Source: Melieria omissa
Lineage: Eukaryota; Arthropoda; Insecta; Diptera; Ulidiidae
DNA: 64,000 bases
Direction of reading: 5' to 3'
NCBI GenBank assembly: GCA_963971225.1
Contig: OZ020268.1
Location: 116,883,510-116,947,509 of the forward strand
Below the pieces are notes generated by a model. It worked only from the letters and a program-made list of their open reading frames with translations, was not told where the DNA came from and did not search any database. Position numbers and translations under genes: made by a program. Shown piece by piece: positions 34,187-47,112 of this stretch; within the stretch, counting starts at the first letter, position 1; every line of letters starts with the position of its first letter.

Positions 34187-35614
34187 GGTGTCCATCTTTG
34201 ACGCGCGCTCAAACAAAACTGAGTCAAACAAGCACAAAACTGGCTGACAAATTTCTTAGTACGAAATCTTATTCTGATTCTTCTTCTTCTACTTTTGCAT
34301 TCTTTATTTTCTTTAATAAGTATTTTTTAAATTTTTTGAACATTCTTTTACTCTATTTCATTTCGTTTTTCTTAATTGAACTCACATTAAATTAAATTTT
34401 TATAAAAAAACCACATTTAAAAAAATGTTTTTTTCCATAATGTTCATGGTCTCCTTCTAAGCCTACAAATATTACTATAGCCCCAAATAAAACGTGAAGC
34501 AATAACGAGTGAAGCACTTTGAGCTGTGGCTGCCATTGAAAACAAAAGACTTAAGACACAAACTTACAAGTTGGTGTCCATCTTTGACGCACGCTCAAGC
34601 AAAACTAAGTCAAACTAGCACCAATCTTTCTTAGTACGAAATCTTATTCTGATTCTGATTCTTCTTCTTCTACTTGTGCATTCTTTATTTTCTATAATAA
34701 GTATTTATTAAATTGTTTAAATATTATTTTACTTTATTTCATTTCATTTCATTTTTCTTAATTGAAATCGCATAAAATTAATTTTTTATCAAAAAAATGT
34801 TTTTGTTTTAATAATGTTCACAGTCCGTACAAATATTGCTATAGCCCCAAATAAAACGTGAAGCAATAACGAGTGAGCTGTGGCTGCCATTGAAAACAAA
34901 AGATTTAAGACACAAACTTATCAGTTGGTGTCCATCTTTGACGCACGCTCAAGCAAAACTAAGTCAAACTAGCACCAATCTTTCTTAGTACGAAATCTTA
35001 TTCTGATTCTGATTCTTCTTCTTCTACTTGTGCATTCTTTATTTTCTATAATAAGTATTTATTAAATTGTTTAAATATTATTTTACTTTATTTCATTTCA
35101 TTTCATTTCATTTCATTTCGTTTTTCTTAATTGAAATCGCATAAAATGAATTTTTTATCAAAAAAATGTTTTTGTTTTAATAATGTTCACAGTCCGTACA
35201 AATATTGCTATAGCCCAAAAAAAAACGTGAAGCAATAACGAGTGAAGCACTTTGAGCTGTGGCTGCCATTGAAAACAAAAGACTTAAGACACAAACTTAT
35301 CAGTTGGTGTCCATCTTTGACGCATTATCAAGCAAAACTGAGTCAAACAAGCAACAATCTGTCTGAAAAATTTCTTAGTACGAAATCTAATTCTGATTCT
35401 TCTTCTTCTTCTTCTTCTACTTGTGTATTCTTTTTTTTCTATAAGAAGTATTTTTTAAATTGTTTGAATATTATTTTACTTTATTTCAATTATTTTTCTC
35501 AATTGAACTCGCATAAAATTAATTTTTTTATTAAAAAAATGTTCTTTTTTAAATAATGCTCACAAAGAAAAGAAAAAAGAAAGAAAACAAACGACTTAAG
35601 ACACAAACTTATCA
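34187..35614. repeat. Tandem array, four copies of 354-386 bp
   Basis: Each copy begins GGTGTCCATCTTTGACGC (34187, 34573, 34927, 35306). It continues through CTTAGTACGAAATCT, a TTCTGATTCTTCTTCTTC run and a (TTTCA)n stretch, and ends near AAACTTATCAGTT. Length differences come from these internal microsatellites. Copies 2 and 3 are the most alike, so the array grew recently. It has no coding function. Confidence 0.85.
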
Positions 35615-36858
35615 GTCGTAGCATCAATTAAATAGCAGCCTACAGCAAAATCAAATCAACTCTAATGCATACAAACTGAAATTGTACTCAAATTCAGCGC
35701 GAATTGAAACTGTAGTGAAATGTTTATGACATTTCCATTTCCATTTGCGGAACAACAGAATTGCATTTGCTTGAAGTGCAGCTCGTACCAGAAGCAATCA
35801 CTAAATACTTTGTTTACAACGTAATCATGTGGTTAGATGGCAGACGAAGCACTTGTTTTCAGCACTTTTCAATGGCAAACAACAACAACAAAGAACAAGA
35901 GTAACAAATTCAAATAAAGAATTAAATAAAAAGTGTCCAAGAGCTGGAAAAACTCCACGCAACAAAAGCGAGAAAAAATTGTAAAGTAGTATGAAGAAAC
36001 TAAACAAAAAAACACTCCAAACAGAACCGGCTTTGAACTACTTTTCACGCTGTGGTATGCGGTGCTTCCGCCAGTTACACAACGCAACAGCAAAAACTGT
36101 CGCCAGCTGCTGTCAAATGGGATGGCACTATTTATGGCCAACGCTACTGCGATGCTTATTTGCTGATGTTGCTGCAGTTGTTGTTCGGGGAGGGCAATTG
36201 CAAAAGTGCTGTCGGCAGCAGCAACAGGAATATGCACTCATGCCGCATGCAGCAGAAAATAAAAATGTCAGCGCTGCGAGCGGCATTGCCAACTCTGAAG
36301 TCTGAAGTGTATTAAAGTTCAATGAGATTTCTTATCTGACTGCTGGTTGCACTGGCTGCACTGGCTGCTGTGTGTACTATGCTGCCCGAAGCTGGTTCGG
36401 TGCGGTGTGCAATTTTGTGATTTAATTATGGAGGGCAACAAATGTAAGCTTTGACTTGCAGGCGCACTGCAAACAGACAGTTGCCACAGGTGGATGCGAG
36501 CGCAATTTGTGCATGCGGCCAAATGCATTTTCCATGTTTTACATTGTGGTTTTAATGAAAAAATTAAGCTATCAACAATATTTGATGAAAGAATTATAAA
36601 TTTTTAAAGTAACTATTGAAAGCAAAATTTATCAAGCAAAGGTTTTCTTCCATTTCTTGTAGTGGAAAATTAATATTTCGTCATTGCCGCATGTACAGTT
36701 TAATGTCTGTGATTTGGCGCACTTTCGTTTGCTTGCAACATGAACGTAATTTGCGTTTGTGTTTGGTTTTCATAGCTACAAAGCAATAAAAATTAAATTG
36801 AAAAAATACATAAATTGAGTTTCTGGGCCAAACGTGACGATTCATTGGTAGCGCTTAA
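35615..36858. other. Intron sequence, no gene seen
   Basis: No exon or mobile-element terminus is recognised before the TTAA-flanked element. Frames at 35869-36315 on both strands look like chance frames in CAA/GCA-rich DNA. Confidence 0.35.
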
Positions 36859-37587
36859 GGGGGTCGTCTAGTGTGAAGGCCGTATTTTTATGCCTTTTTT
36901 GACAGTCATTATTAAAAAAACCGTTCAAGTAAAATAACTTTTGAATTTTATTTCTTCTTTGAGTACATATCGACAAAGTTTTATAATTATTTGAAGCCAA
37001 TCTATTGATTAGTATCGGAGTTACACCACTCAACAGGAAGACGTAAAAAAAAAAAGTTGCTCCACTGCTGCCATGATTCTGGGCGTTGTGATTATCTGAA
37101 ATCAAAAAACCAAACGCCATTTCATTCCTGAGACTTCAAACTGCAAATTGAGCTAAAAGAAAGTTCGAATTCCAAAAAAAAGTATTTTTTTGCCTAAACA
37201 TAAAAAAAATATGAGTTTTTCGACTATTTTTCACGTGCATATAATTGAAGAAAAAAAAAAGTAACGAAGCAATCTTAATTCTTTTAGCTTAATTTGTAGT
37301 TGGACATGTACTCAAGATGGTGTAAAAAGTTGAGCATTAATAGTTAAATAGTTTTTGAGATATCGTGGCAGCAGTTTTGAAAAAACGTGTTTTGAGAAAA
37401 ACGCGTTTTTAAGTTGGAAGTTGGAGGTATGCGCTCCGCATACCTACTCCGGTTTACAAGTGCAACTTGATAACGGCTTCGAATTTACAAAAATCCATTT
37501 ATACACGTCTTCTAAACATGTTTTAGAAGTGATTTATGAAAAAAAAAAAACAACGATTTTTTTGACCCGTCACACTAGACGACCCCC
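36859..37587. mobile_element. TTAA-flanked non-autonomous element, 729 bp (piggyBac-like)
   Basis: The 18 bp GGGGGTCGTCTAGTGTGA at the left end is perfectly inverted at the right end. TTAA sits outside both ends (36855-36858 and 37588-37591). TTAA duplication is the hallmark of piggyBac-superfamily transposition. No transposase is encoded. The interior is AT-rich. Confidence 0.82.
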
Positions 37588-37899
37588 TTAAGTCAGGCGC
37601 TGCCCATGTGTGCATGTGCGAATGTGCAACACGACTACTTGCGGCACACAATGGTCAGGCGCGTAACAACGATATTACAATGTCGATCGATTTGACTGAA
37701 ACATGATTAAGATGCATAAAAAATATTATAAAATAATTAATAAAGTGAAATAGAAAAGTATCGATGAAACTTGACAGAAATAATATTTCGATTGTACTTT
37801 GTTTGCAGTGGATTGATTTACTGATTCATTGATTGAGATTTATTTATTATTATTTATTTATAATATTTATTTACTAATTTATTTATTATTTATTTATAC

Positions 37900-38315
37900 T
37901 GTTACGAAAATGACTTCTCTAAGTTCGTTTTGGATTGTGCTTGAAAATAAAACTACTTCAGTTACTCAGAGCAAACGCAGTCAAAAACCAATAATCACTT
38001 TATTTACAAATTTACACTTGTTACTACTTTACACTACTACTATTGCATGTTTCCTCTTTGCTCGCTCAGCACAGACTCGACCCTCTGCGCTGCACATTGC
38101 TGTTTTTTATACTTGTTTTCTTATCGCGCCACTGTTTCTTGCGCATTCTAGTTGTACTCTCTATCTCGATTGTTCTAGCTAAGCTCATCACCTTTGCGAA
38201 ATATCCTTGCCACATCGGAATTATAGTCAACCGGCCATACTCCAAAGTGCATGCCTAAAAGTATGCTTGGGAAAGCATTGATGCAAAGCGCAGCACAGAG
38301 TGCCGCATCGTTACA
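37900..38315 (-). mobile_element. Solo LTR, second copy, minus orientation, perfect 4 bp target duplication
   Basis: The 416 bp LTR, read on the minus strand, starts TGTAACGATGCGG and ends TTTTCGTAACA. ATAC flanks it on both sides (37896-37899 and 38316-38319). The minus strand shows a TATA motif (GTATAAAAA) and AATAAA (37999-38004). It matches the LTR at 24443-24848 over its length, in opposite orientation. There is no internal domain next to it, so it is a solo LTR. Confidence 0.9.
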
Positions 38316-38319
38316 ATAC

Positions 38320-40797
38320 GTTTGGTCAGGATCCATGGATTGAACCAAAACTGTATAAAATGGTTCGAAACAAAAACTGATTGATCATGGTCCGGTAACT
38401 GGGTTCAGTTCAGCATTATTTTGAAAGAGGTAAAGACCGATATCATTGAGGATCCCGGAAACAGCAAATAAAACATTTTTCTGAATATAATGCATGTCGT
38501 TTTTAGAACTTTAATGTTCACAGTTTTATTGATTGACGAACCCATTAAGCCTAAACAACATTTTTAACGCAAATTTGGCCAATGTTTGAAATATTTTTTT
38601 TTTATAATCGCCATTGCAAATTCCATTACTCACACCACAACAAAACACTCTTTAGAAAGCTAAAAATTCCCTAAATAAATCAAAATAAACTAATTCCCTC
38701 TTTTAAAAGATCAGTGTTACGCCTCCCCGATTTGAGGTGGAGACCATAAAGAACATTAAAAACTGGAAATTTTTCATTATGCTTTTTGCACACACGCGAC
38801 TTGTGGAATGAGAATGTGAGTGCGCGTAATAGATATGGTCGACTTTTGCCTCAAAAGCGCCGAATCTTATTTCTAATGCTGTTTTACACTGAAAACGTGC
38901 AAAAATGTTGACCGTTCAACGCAGCATCGACCAACCAATCCAGCAGCAGACGTGCCGCTAAATCAATTTCATTGTACATGCGGCGGAAGCTATTAGCGTT
39001 AGTTTTATTAATAAACCATTTCGGTTAATTGTTGCTGTTTCATTTTTATTTGCATTGAACAGGCAATGGTGGTGTGTGAGCACCGCAACGACTGCTGCGA
39101 CTTCAAGTTGCCAGCTCGTACGCCCCACTATCACACCGGGCCCCGGCACCCATTATTGCACATTGGACACGCCTCTTTCCAATTATGTGTTTCCTTTTTG
39201 TGCTTTGCTCTTTGCATTGTTGTTTTTATTACTTTTGGCTTATTAGTTTTTAATTTTAATTTATATTAATGGCAATTTATTGTGATAAGCGTTAAACTTG
39301 TATGTTGCTTTGCTGGTTTTCTTGCTGCTTTAGTGTTTTTTTTAGTGTGTTTGTTGTTGCTAGGTTCGGTTTTCCTTTAGTGTTGTTATTGCTGAATTGA
39401 ATTACAAAATCTGATTTATAATTTTTTTTTAATCGCTTACCGCACGCGAATTTTAAGCGTTTCAAGTCAAGCTGATCAGAGCAAAAATGAAGCCTTGAAC
39501 TGGTTCTGCAGCTGATAAGCAGTGAGAAGCTTAAAAAAATTTAAAAATTTAAAAAAGCGTTGAATAGTTTTAGAAAAATTTTCCCATGCGGCTAAACTAA
39601 TCGGATTTTTTGCGGTTCAAGTGTTGGCAATTAAAAAAAATGCTTATTAAATTAGCAATAAATGATTAGCTCATTTGACTTGGATCATATATTTAATGGT
39701 TACTGTGTTAATGGTTCTGTGGATCAGTCATCAACTAAGGAAATTCTCAACCTTTGATGGCTATAAACGAGTTCAAATTAACACAGTTCCCTCAGAACTT
39801 AACATATTCACCTAATTCTATCTGATCAACTTGACAAAACTTAACATAAGCTAATGCAACTTATTAACATAAACCGACTTGTTGTAACCCAACCTAATCT
39901 AACTTAAGTCAGCCTTGTTCAGCCTTGAACTAAAACTTGCTCAAGCTTTCGTAACTTGTTTGAAGTTTAATAAAACTGACATTTTCTTTGGGTCGACTTT
40001 ATCGCATAAATTGCGTTTTTTGTGCTAAAAATTTGCAATGGGTCACTTGAACAGTTTAACTTATATCACTTTAAATGTGTTTGTATGTGTTTTTGCATGC
40101 AATTTATTTTACGTATTGCAGCACTAATTTATCTGTCAACTTTACCTCGGGTGCATATTTATGCATTTTTCTTGTTATCTGTTTTCGCTGTTGTGTCAAC
40201 TTTAAATTTGCTTTTGTAATTAGTTAAGGAAATTAATTTAATTAAAATGCAATGCACTCGCACTCGGCGCGTCAACAGCTACAAAAACAACTGTAACAGT
40301 AACTCAGTATGGAGCTGAATTTGTAAATAAATATGTATGTATGTTTATTTATGTGACAGATTTCGAACAAATATTGATAAAAAATCAGCGAACAGGAACA
40401 TGGAGCTGCATTCAGAATGCCTATAAAATTTTGCGGTAAGTGGGGTGTTTCAATTGGCTGGATTTTTGATTGACCGGGAAATGGAACAGGAATGCACGTG
40501 GAAGAGTTTTGAAGCTGATTTTTTAGATACTGTAAGAATTTTTTAATTCAAATTCGATAAACACATGGAAGGAGAAGAGAAGAACAGCATTGAATCATTG
40601 CATATTAATTTTTGTATTTTTAGTCAACTGTTAGGAAGAAATTTTCGATCGATATTTTACAAATTATTTCAACATATTTGCATTAAAATTGAATGGATTG
40701 CAATATTCAATAATGGAATTAAGATTAGTAAATCTGCCCCTATAGATATATACATATGTATATCTATATATCTTCAATTAACTTTCCATAAGGTGTA
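38320..40797. other. Intron sequence, no gene seen
   Basis: AT-rich DNA. A TAACCCAACCTAATCTAAC string at about 39885 resembles a LINE 3' tail on the minus strand. No exons were found. Confidence 0.35.
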
Positions 40798-42202
40798 GTA
40801 TCTGTATCTGTATCTGTATCTGTATCTGTATCTGTATCTGTATCTGTATCTGTATCTGTATCTGTATCTGTATCTGTATCCGTATCCGTATCTGTATCTG
40901 TATCTGTATCTGTATCTGTATCTGTATCTGTATCTGTATCTGTATCTGTATCTGTATCTGTATCTGTATCTGTATCTGTATCTGTATCTGTATCTGTATC
41001 TGTATCTGTATCTGTATCTGTATCTGTATCTGTATCTGTATCTGTATCTGTATCTGTATCTGTATCTGTATCTGTATCTGTATCTGTATCTGTATCTGTA
41101 TCTGTATCTGTATCTGTATCTGTATCTGTATCTGTATCTGTATCTGTATCTGTATCTGTATCTGTATCTGTATCTGTATCTGTATCTGTATCTGTATCTG
41201 TATCTGTATCTGTATCTGTATCTGTATCTGTATCTGTATCTGTATCTGTATCTGTATCTGTATCTGTATCTGTATCTGTATCTGTATCTGTATCTGTATC
41301 TGTATCTGTATCTGTATCTGTATCTGTATCTGTATCTGTATCTGTATCTGTATCTGTATCTGTATCTGTATCTGTATCTGTATCTGTATCTGTATCTGTA
41401 TCTGTATCTGTATCTGTATCTGTATCTGTATCTGTATCTGTATCTGTATCTGTATCTGTATCTGTATCTGTATCTGTATCTGTATCTGTATCTGTATCTG
41501 TATCTGTATCTGTATCTGTATCTGTATCTGTATCTGTATCTGTATCTGTATCTGTATCTGTATCTGTATCTGTATCTGTATCTGTATCTGTATCTGTATC
41601 TGTATCTGTATCTGTATCTGTATCTGTATCTGTATCTGTATCTGTATCTATATCTGTATCTGTATCTGTATCTGTATCTGTATCTGTATCTGTATCTGTA
41701 TCTGTATCTGTATCTGTATCTGTATCTGTATCTGTATCTGTATCTGTATCTGTATCTGTATCTGTATCTGTATCTGTATCTGTATCTGTATCTGTATCTG
41801 TATCTGTATCTGTATCTGTATCTGTATCTGTATCTGTATCTGTATCTGTATCTGTATCTGTATCTGTATCTGTATCTGTATCTGTATCTGTATCTGTATC
41901 TGTATCTGTATCTGTATCTGTATCTGTATCTGTATCTGTATCTGTATCTGTATCTGTATCTGTATCTGTATCTGTATCTGTATCTGTATCTGTATCTGTA
42001 TCTGTATCTGTATCTGTATCTGTATCTGTATCTGTATCTGTATCTGTATCTGTATCTGTATCTGTATCTGTATCTGTATCTGTATCTGTATCTGTATCTG
42101 TATCTGTATCTGTATCTGTATCTGTATCTGTATCTGTATCTGTATCTGTATCTGTATCTGTATCTGTATCTGTATCTGTATCTGTATCTGTATCTGTATC
42201 TA
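40798..42202. repeat. Hexanucleotide array (TATCTG)n, about 234 units
   Basis: It is 1.4 kb of near-perfect 6 bp repeat. I see only three variant units: two TATCCG near 40880-40890 and one TATCTA at about 41650. The minus strand is read open as Asp-Thr dipeptides purely because 6 is a multiple of 3; it is not a gene. The left flank (TATATACATATGTATATC) contains related hexamer-like units that may have seeded the expansion. Confidence 0.97.
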
Positions 42203-45200
42203 CCTTAAATATATGCAAAAATTTTGGATTTTTTAATAGACTTTTTAAAAATACCTGTGGAAAATAGATCACAAATAATCCCTAAGCCTTTCATTTTAAT
42301 GCAAAGTATGGTATAATTAGTTAATAAGAAACTTCGTCCAATTAATTTCATAAAAAAATACATTGTGGATGAAAGATTATAATAAACAAACAGATTATAA
42401 ATAAACTAGTCACAGATTGACTAAGACTTCATACAAAGTTTAATTGCTATTTTTTTGTTTTTTTGTTGTTCAAGTGAAAAATTTTGTCATTAGACAAATT
42501 TCAACTTTCTTTAAAATATCCACAAATTCTTTAAAACTTAAGCCCATAAAACAATTGTTAGTAAATTTTAATTCAAAAATTAAAAGCCTATGTGAACATC
42601 ACAACAAATGTCGGGCATTTCACAAAAATCCCAAAAATATCCTGACAAGAAAATCCAAAATAAATCCTCCTAGAAAGAATTCACTCACAGTGTTGCAAGC
42701 GTTCGGATCACCCTGTACGGTAATTAAGTTGCACGCTTTTATGTAATTTTTTTTTTGTTTACCCGGCGCGTCTGTCGCATACGTCAGCGCTGATCACAGG
42801 GGGTTATGAGGTTAAAACTGAAAGTTAATTGGCGACATAAAATGTCAATATGCCTGCACTGAGAGTTGCTGTCGTTGTCGGTCATCAAGCGATGGTTGGT
42901 TGGTTGTTGCGGCTGCGGTTGTGCGCCATTGCTTTTTTTTAGTGTAATTTTTGTTGTGGCCGCTGATCGGGCTGTATTTATGATTACCATTTATGCTTGT
43001 TGTCGTCGTTGTTGTTGTTGGTGTCTTTATTGCCATTATTTGCTGCAGCAACTGCTGTGATGTGCAGCGTCATTTAGTTGTTGTTTCTGTTGCCGCCATT
43101 TATTGGAAGCGCAATAAATTGATTAATGACCGAAACGAGTGACAAATAAATCTCACTCTGCGATTTTACATTATGAATTTATTACATTAAAATGCCATTA
43201 CGCACACACGCGCCGGTGCTGGTGAATGTTTCAGTGCAACAGATAAATAAAGTAAAAAATTAAAAAGTAAAAATATGCTACACTCAAATCACCTGTAATT
43301 GCGACTAATTTGGCGCTTAACATGTCACAAAACGTCACCGGCAACTGTCACCAGTGCAATGCGCACACAACTACAACAACAATGCTACCAAAATTGGTCA
43401 CCAACGGCAGCAAAACATGCAAATGCTTGGTGCGCAAAATGTCAGACGAATCTAAGCGGCGTCGTCGATTGGCAGCGGTGTTGGTGTCGCATTGGCCACG
43501 CTTTGTGGCGTTGTGTGAAACAGCACTTCACGCTTCAGAACGACTTTATTGGCCATTATTCGCAATTAAACCAACAGGCGACAAGCAAGCAAAAATGACA
43601 AATGCAAACAACGGCCAACGCCGAATCGCTGCAACTGACGGCAGCAACAGGTGACGGCGGCGGCGGCGATGCCGGTGCGGTGCACGCATAAACATTCGCG
43701 CTAATATGACAATTTAATTGGTCGCCATACACACATACAAACATGTATGTACGTAGGTGTGTACAGGTTGTGGCCGTTGCGGCTGCGCATTGGCAGTTGG
43801 CTCGCCTGTCGTCGACTGCGTGCTTAAGCGCACATTTAATGTGCTCGTTATAAAATTTTTGCTAATTTTACGCTTTGCGCCAATGGACACGACAGCGTGA
43901 CATATTAAAAAAAAAAACAAAAAAAGGCAAATGCGAATGAGGCAAATTTGCACAAAAATGCAAGAACGAGAGGCAGAATAAAATATACAATAATAATTTG
44001 TGCAGCAATTTATGTGCGACACTGTCAATCAGCGATCCCACGCTTTGGTGCCTGGCGCGCTATCCGTCTCGTTGGCGCTACAGTGCAAAGCTGGCGGCAA
44101 GGTTGCAGCCGATCTGAACGCAATTAACTGTGACTAAAAGTTGATTTTTATACTTTTCCATTGAGGTTTTCTTTGATTTTTCTTTTGAATTTTGTTGTTT
44201 TGCATGGCGGGCGCCGTGGACAGACCAGCATGGCATTTAATTGAATTGCTATTGCAATGTGTGTGTGTGTTGTTGTTGTTCTTGGCCACGCTTGTCATTG
44301 GCATTTGTGTTGCAATACATGAAATGGCTGTCGTATTAGTGCATTAGCGACGCTTAATTATGATGATGGAAATTGGCTGAAATTGTGCAATAAATTTCAA
44401 TAAACCACAATTGACAAAATTTGGTAAAGTTTGGTGGGCACTTAAGTGCAATTTTATCTACGCTACGGTCAACATTTTGTACAATTACAATGTCATAATT
44501 AAGCTTTTATATAGAATTATGGAAAAAATATGACTTAATGGTGATGGACTAATAACTTTTAAGTGATATTTGTGGAATATAAAGTCAAATGTAAGCAACT
44601 ATTTTCGGGGATCCAAGATAATTTGTAGATTTAGGTAATTTTATGACATAAAATTAATGCACAGCTGGGTTTTACTGAACAAATATGGAATATTTGCTAA
44701 TCACTGCTTCATTTCTTGGTTCTTATTTTTATTTCTCATCGAAACACAACGCTTTCAGTGTACTCCTACATTTGAGCTCAAAACAAAATGTTGTGTGTGT
44801 TTTTCTGGAATCAAAATTTCAACAATTGCCGCATCTAATTAACGCACCACGCTGCCCAATTTACCGCTCCGAGCGCTATGCAAACGTATTTAAAATATTT
44901 TCAACGCACGATTGCGCAATGAAGCATTTAGACAATACATCAAAATGCCGTCAAAGCATTTTATGCCACACAAATGGCATAAAAGCCATTTTTCGTGACT
45001 ATTTTTTCTTCACTTCCTCTGTCCCTGCATCTCTGGGGGAAAAAATAAAAGCACACCAAACTGGTCAGCACGCTTTGTTAACTTAACTCAACTCGACTCA
45101 AGGAAATAAGAAAAAGGCATTCGTGAAAATCAACAAAAAAAAGCACAAGCGCCGCTTCGAATTTCTTAGATAAACAAGCAACCTTTTGTTACAGTTTCCG

Positions 45201-45557
45201 CGCCCCCAACCTTTGCCACAAGTGACTGCGCGGCTGCGCGCTAAGCTTGAAATGTGTTTGTTTTATATTTTATTTGAATTTTCAGTTTGCAGCCGGCGCG
45301 CCGTCATTAACGTTCAATTCATGCAATGTGCATGCGGAGCGTGTTGACTTTGGCTTTGGCTTTTATTGCCAGCCAAACCTTCAATACAATTACGATTATG
45401 ATTAACTGTTGCTTAAGTGGCTGGCAGCATCATCACGCAACTATTAACATTTCCGTTTCGTTGCTCCTTCCATTACTTACGACATTTGGAATGTTCAACT
45501 CTTAGTTTTATGGCTTAATTAAGTTTCAATTTGAAGGCGAACGTGTGCGCAACTTAC
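42203..45557. other. Intron sequence, no gene seen
   Basis: Mixed AT-rich and CAA/GTT-triplet DNA next to the transmembrane exon. Frames around 42.8-43.7 kb are low complexity. No mobile-element ends were recognised. Confidence 0.35.
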
Positions 45558-45660
45558 CTTCTACATCTTAGAACTATGACCATTACAATAGCACCTATAA
45601 GAGCTGATATGATTGAAACTATGATTAGGGTGAACGCCCAGCCCAGTTCACCGGCGTGAT
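45558..45660 (-). CDS. Single-pass membrane protein, transmembrane exon
   Basis: The 103-nt minus-strand exon lies between a TTTCTTTCAG acceptor (45661 onward) and a GTAAGTT donor (45551-45557). It starts with two bases of a codon, then encodes HAGELGW, about 23 hydrophobic residues (LIIVSIISALIGAIVMVIVL within) and the stop-transfer RCRR. It ends with two bases that the microexon completes. The topology implied is an N-terminal extracellular domain and a C-terminal cytoplasmic tail. No upstream exon is found to 64000, so the next intron exceeds 18 kb. The protein could be an immunoglobulin, LRR or CUB-type receptor, which cannot be decided from this window. Confidence 0.82.
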
Positions 45661-47112
45661 CTGAAAGAAATGCACAGAAAAATCGTGTGGAAAATATTAG
45701 TTCCATGTTTGCCAATGGTATTTGTTGTAGTCAATAGAATAATTAATAGCTTAAAGTAACAGTTAAAACTTATAACAAAGAATTATGGAAAGGACCGCAC
45801 TCAAAGTAAAATTATTTTTGAATTGATTTGTATGAGATTTGATGTGAGTAGCTGAATATTTGCAAGTGAAAGGCCAGCTTAGAGCTATTAACTTTGAACA
45901 AAAACTAACTGAAGAGTTTAGGTTTTTCGAAAGGTACAATTTGGTGTCATCGAACTTTGATAGAAGCAGCTGAAATCAATTGAAAGAAATTGTTATTAAA
46001 ATACTTTGTATCATCTTTGATTTGGCTATGGATCAGTAAGTGAAACACTGCGAACCTGTGGCCAACTTAGCCACCTAGTGGAGGCAAATAGCCTACAACC
46101 ATATACAGTCTTTGCTACGGGAATGAAAGCCTTTAGAGAGGAAATAAGTCTGTTGAAGAATTCATATTCGCACTTTAGAAAGTGCTTTCCGTTTTAGGCA
46201 TTTTTGAAAGTCACAAGATTACGATTGATGTATAAGGAAATGTTGCTGAAAAAGGCTAATTTAAGGATGAATGATATACAGTGAAACCCGCTTAGGTACC
46301 TTATCTCTGGGACCCTATGCGCTATGTGCGCTTAACCCTTTCGACCCCGAATTGTACCGTGTATCTCGATATAACCTTTTGGCATTCAAATCATGAAACA
46401 TTTGACTAAGAAGTGTGCACACGACATTTCAAGTCGCCAGTTTACTTTAGTAAGCTAGTTTACTTTTGAACAATTTTAGCATAAAACGGGTTAACTAAAT
46501 TTTGTACTAATAAAACTATTAGAGATAAATTATTTAATATTTATGGAAAAATACAAAATAATCACTTTTTGATTTTTTTAAACCATTATTAAAGAAACAG
46601 GGGTTTGATTAAACATAAACACAAACTTTCCCTGATATCGCTAAAAATAATTTCCAATTATTATTATTTTGAGGATAACAGTAAAATTATTGTAATTTGC
46701 TTTGAATTCAGTTCTAAAAATATTAATTTGTTGGTGCTTGCTTAAATTAAACCCATAAATCAATCGTAGCTTTTGCTACAAGATGACAAAGAGGCAACAA
46801 AATAGCGAAAGGGTTAAATAAACTCTTTGGTTTCTTTATTTGAAGTTTTTTATTCACAAAAATACAAAACTATAATAAGAAGAAGAATGCTAAAGAACTT
46901 CACGTATACTTATATTCACATTTTTTTAGTACTTAGGCGCGTTGAGTACTTACCCCTTTCGACCCTAAAGTGGCCTAAGAGCAACTTTAGTTGCCACGAT
47001 AAATTTAAGAAACTTTTTGTGGAAAATAATGCGTCTGTCCCTTAGTTTTTTCCTACTGCAAATGTCCTTCTGTGTTCTGTCTGTTGTGCTCCTAAGCCAG
47101 GTTTCCATCTAA
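45661..47112. other. Intron or intergenic, no gene seen
   Basis: CAGTGAAACCCGCTTAGG at about 46279 looks like a pogo-type terminus, but no inverted partner was found. 'CCCTTTCGACCC' occurs at about 46335 and 46957. Confidence 0.35.

Noticed and set aside
40764..42272. 502-codon minus-strand frame of Asp-Thr repeats
   Set aside because: It is the translation of the (TATCTG)n array, whose 6 bp unit never generates a stop. There is no start context or flanking coding sequence.
43310..43654. 114-codon plus-strand frame with CHQC and CKCL motifs
   Set aside because: The cysteine pairs do not match a known zinc-binding spacing, and the region is CAA/GCA-rich intronic DNA.
46279..46296. CAGTGAAACCCGCTTAGG as a pogo-type element end
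   Set aside because: I could not find an inverted partner or a TA-flanked right end within a plausible distance.
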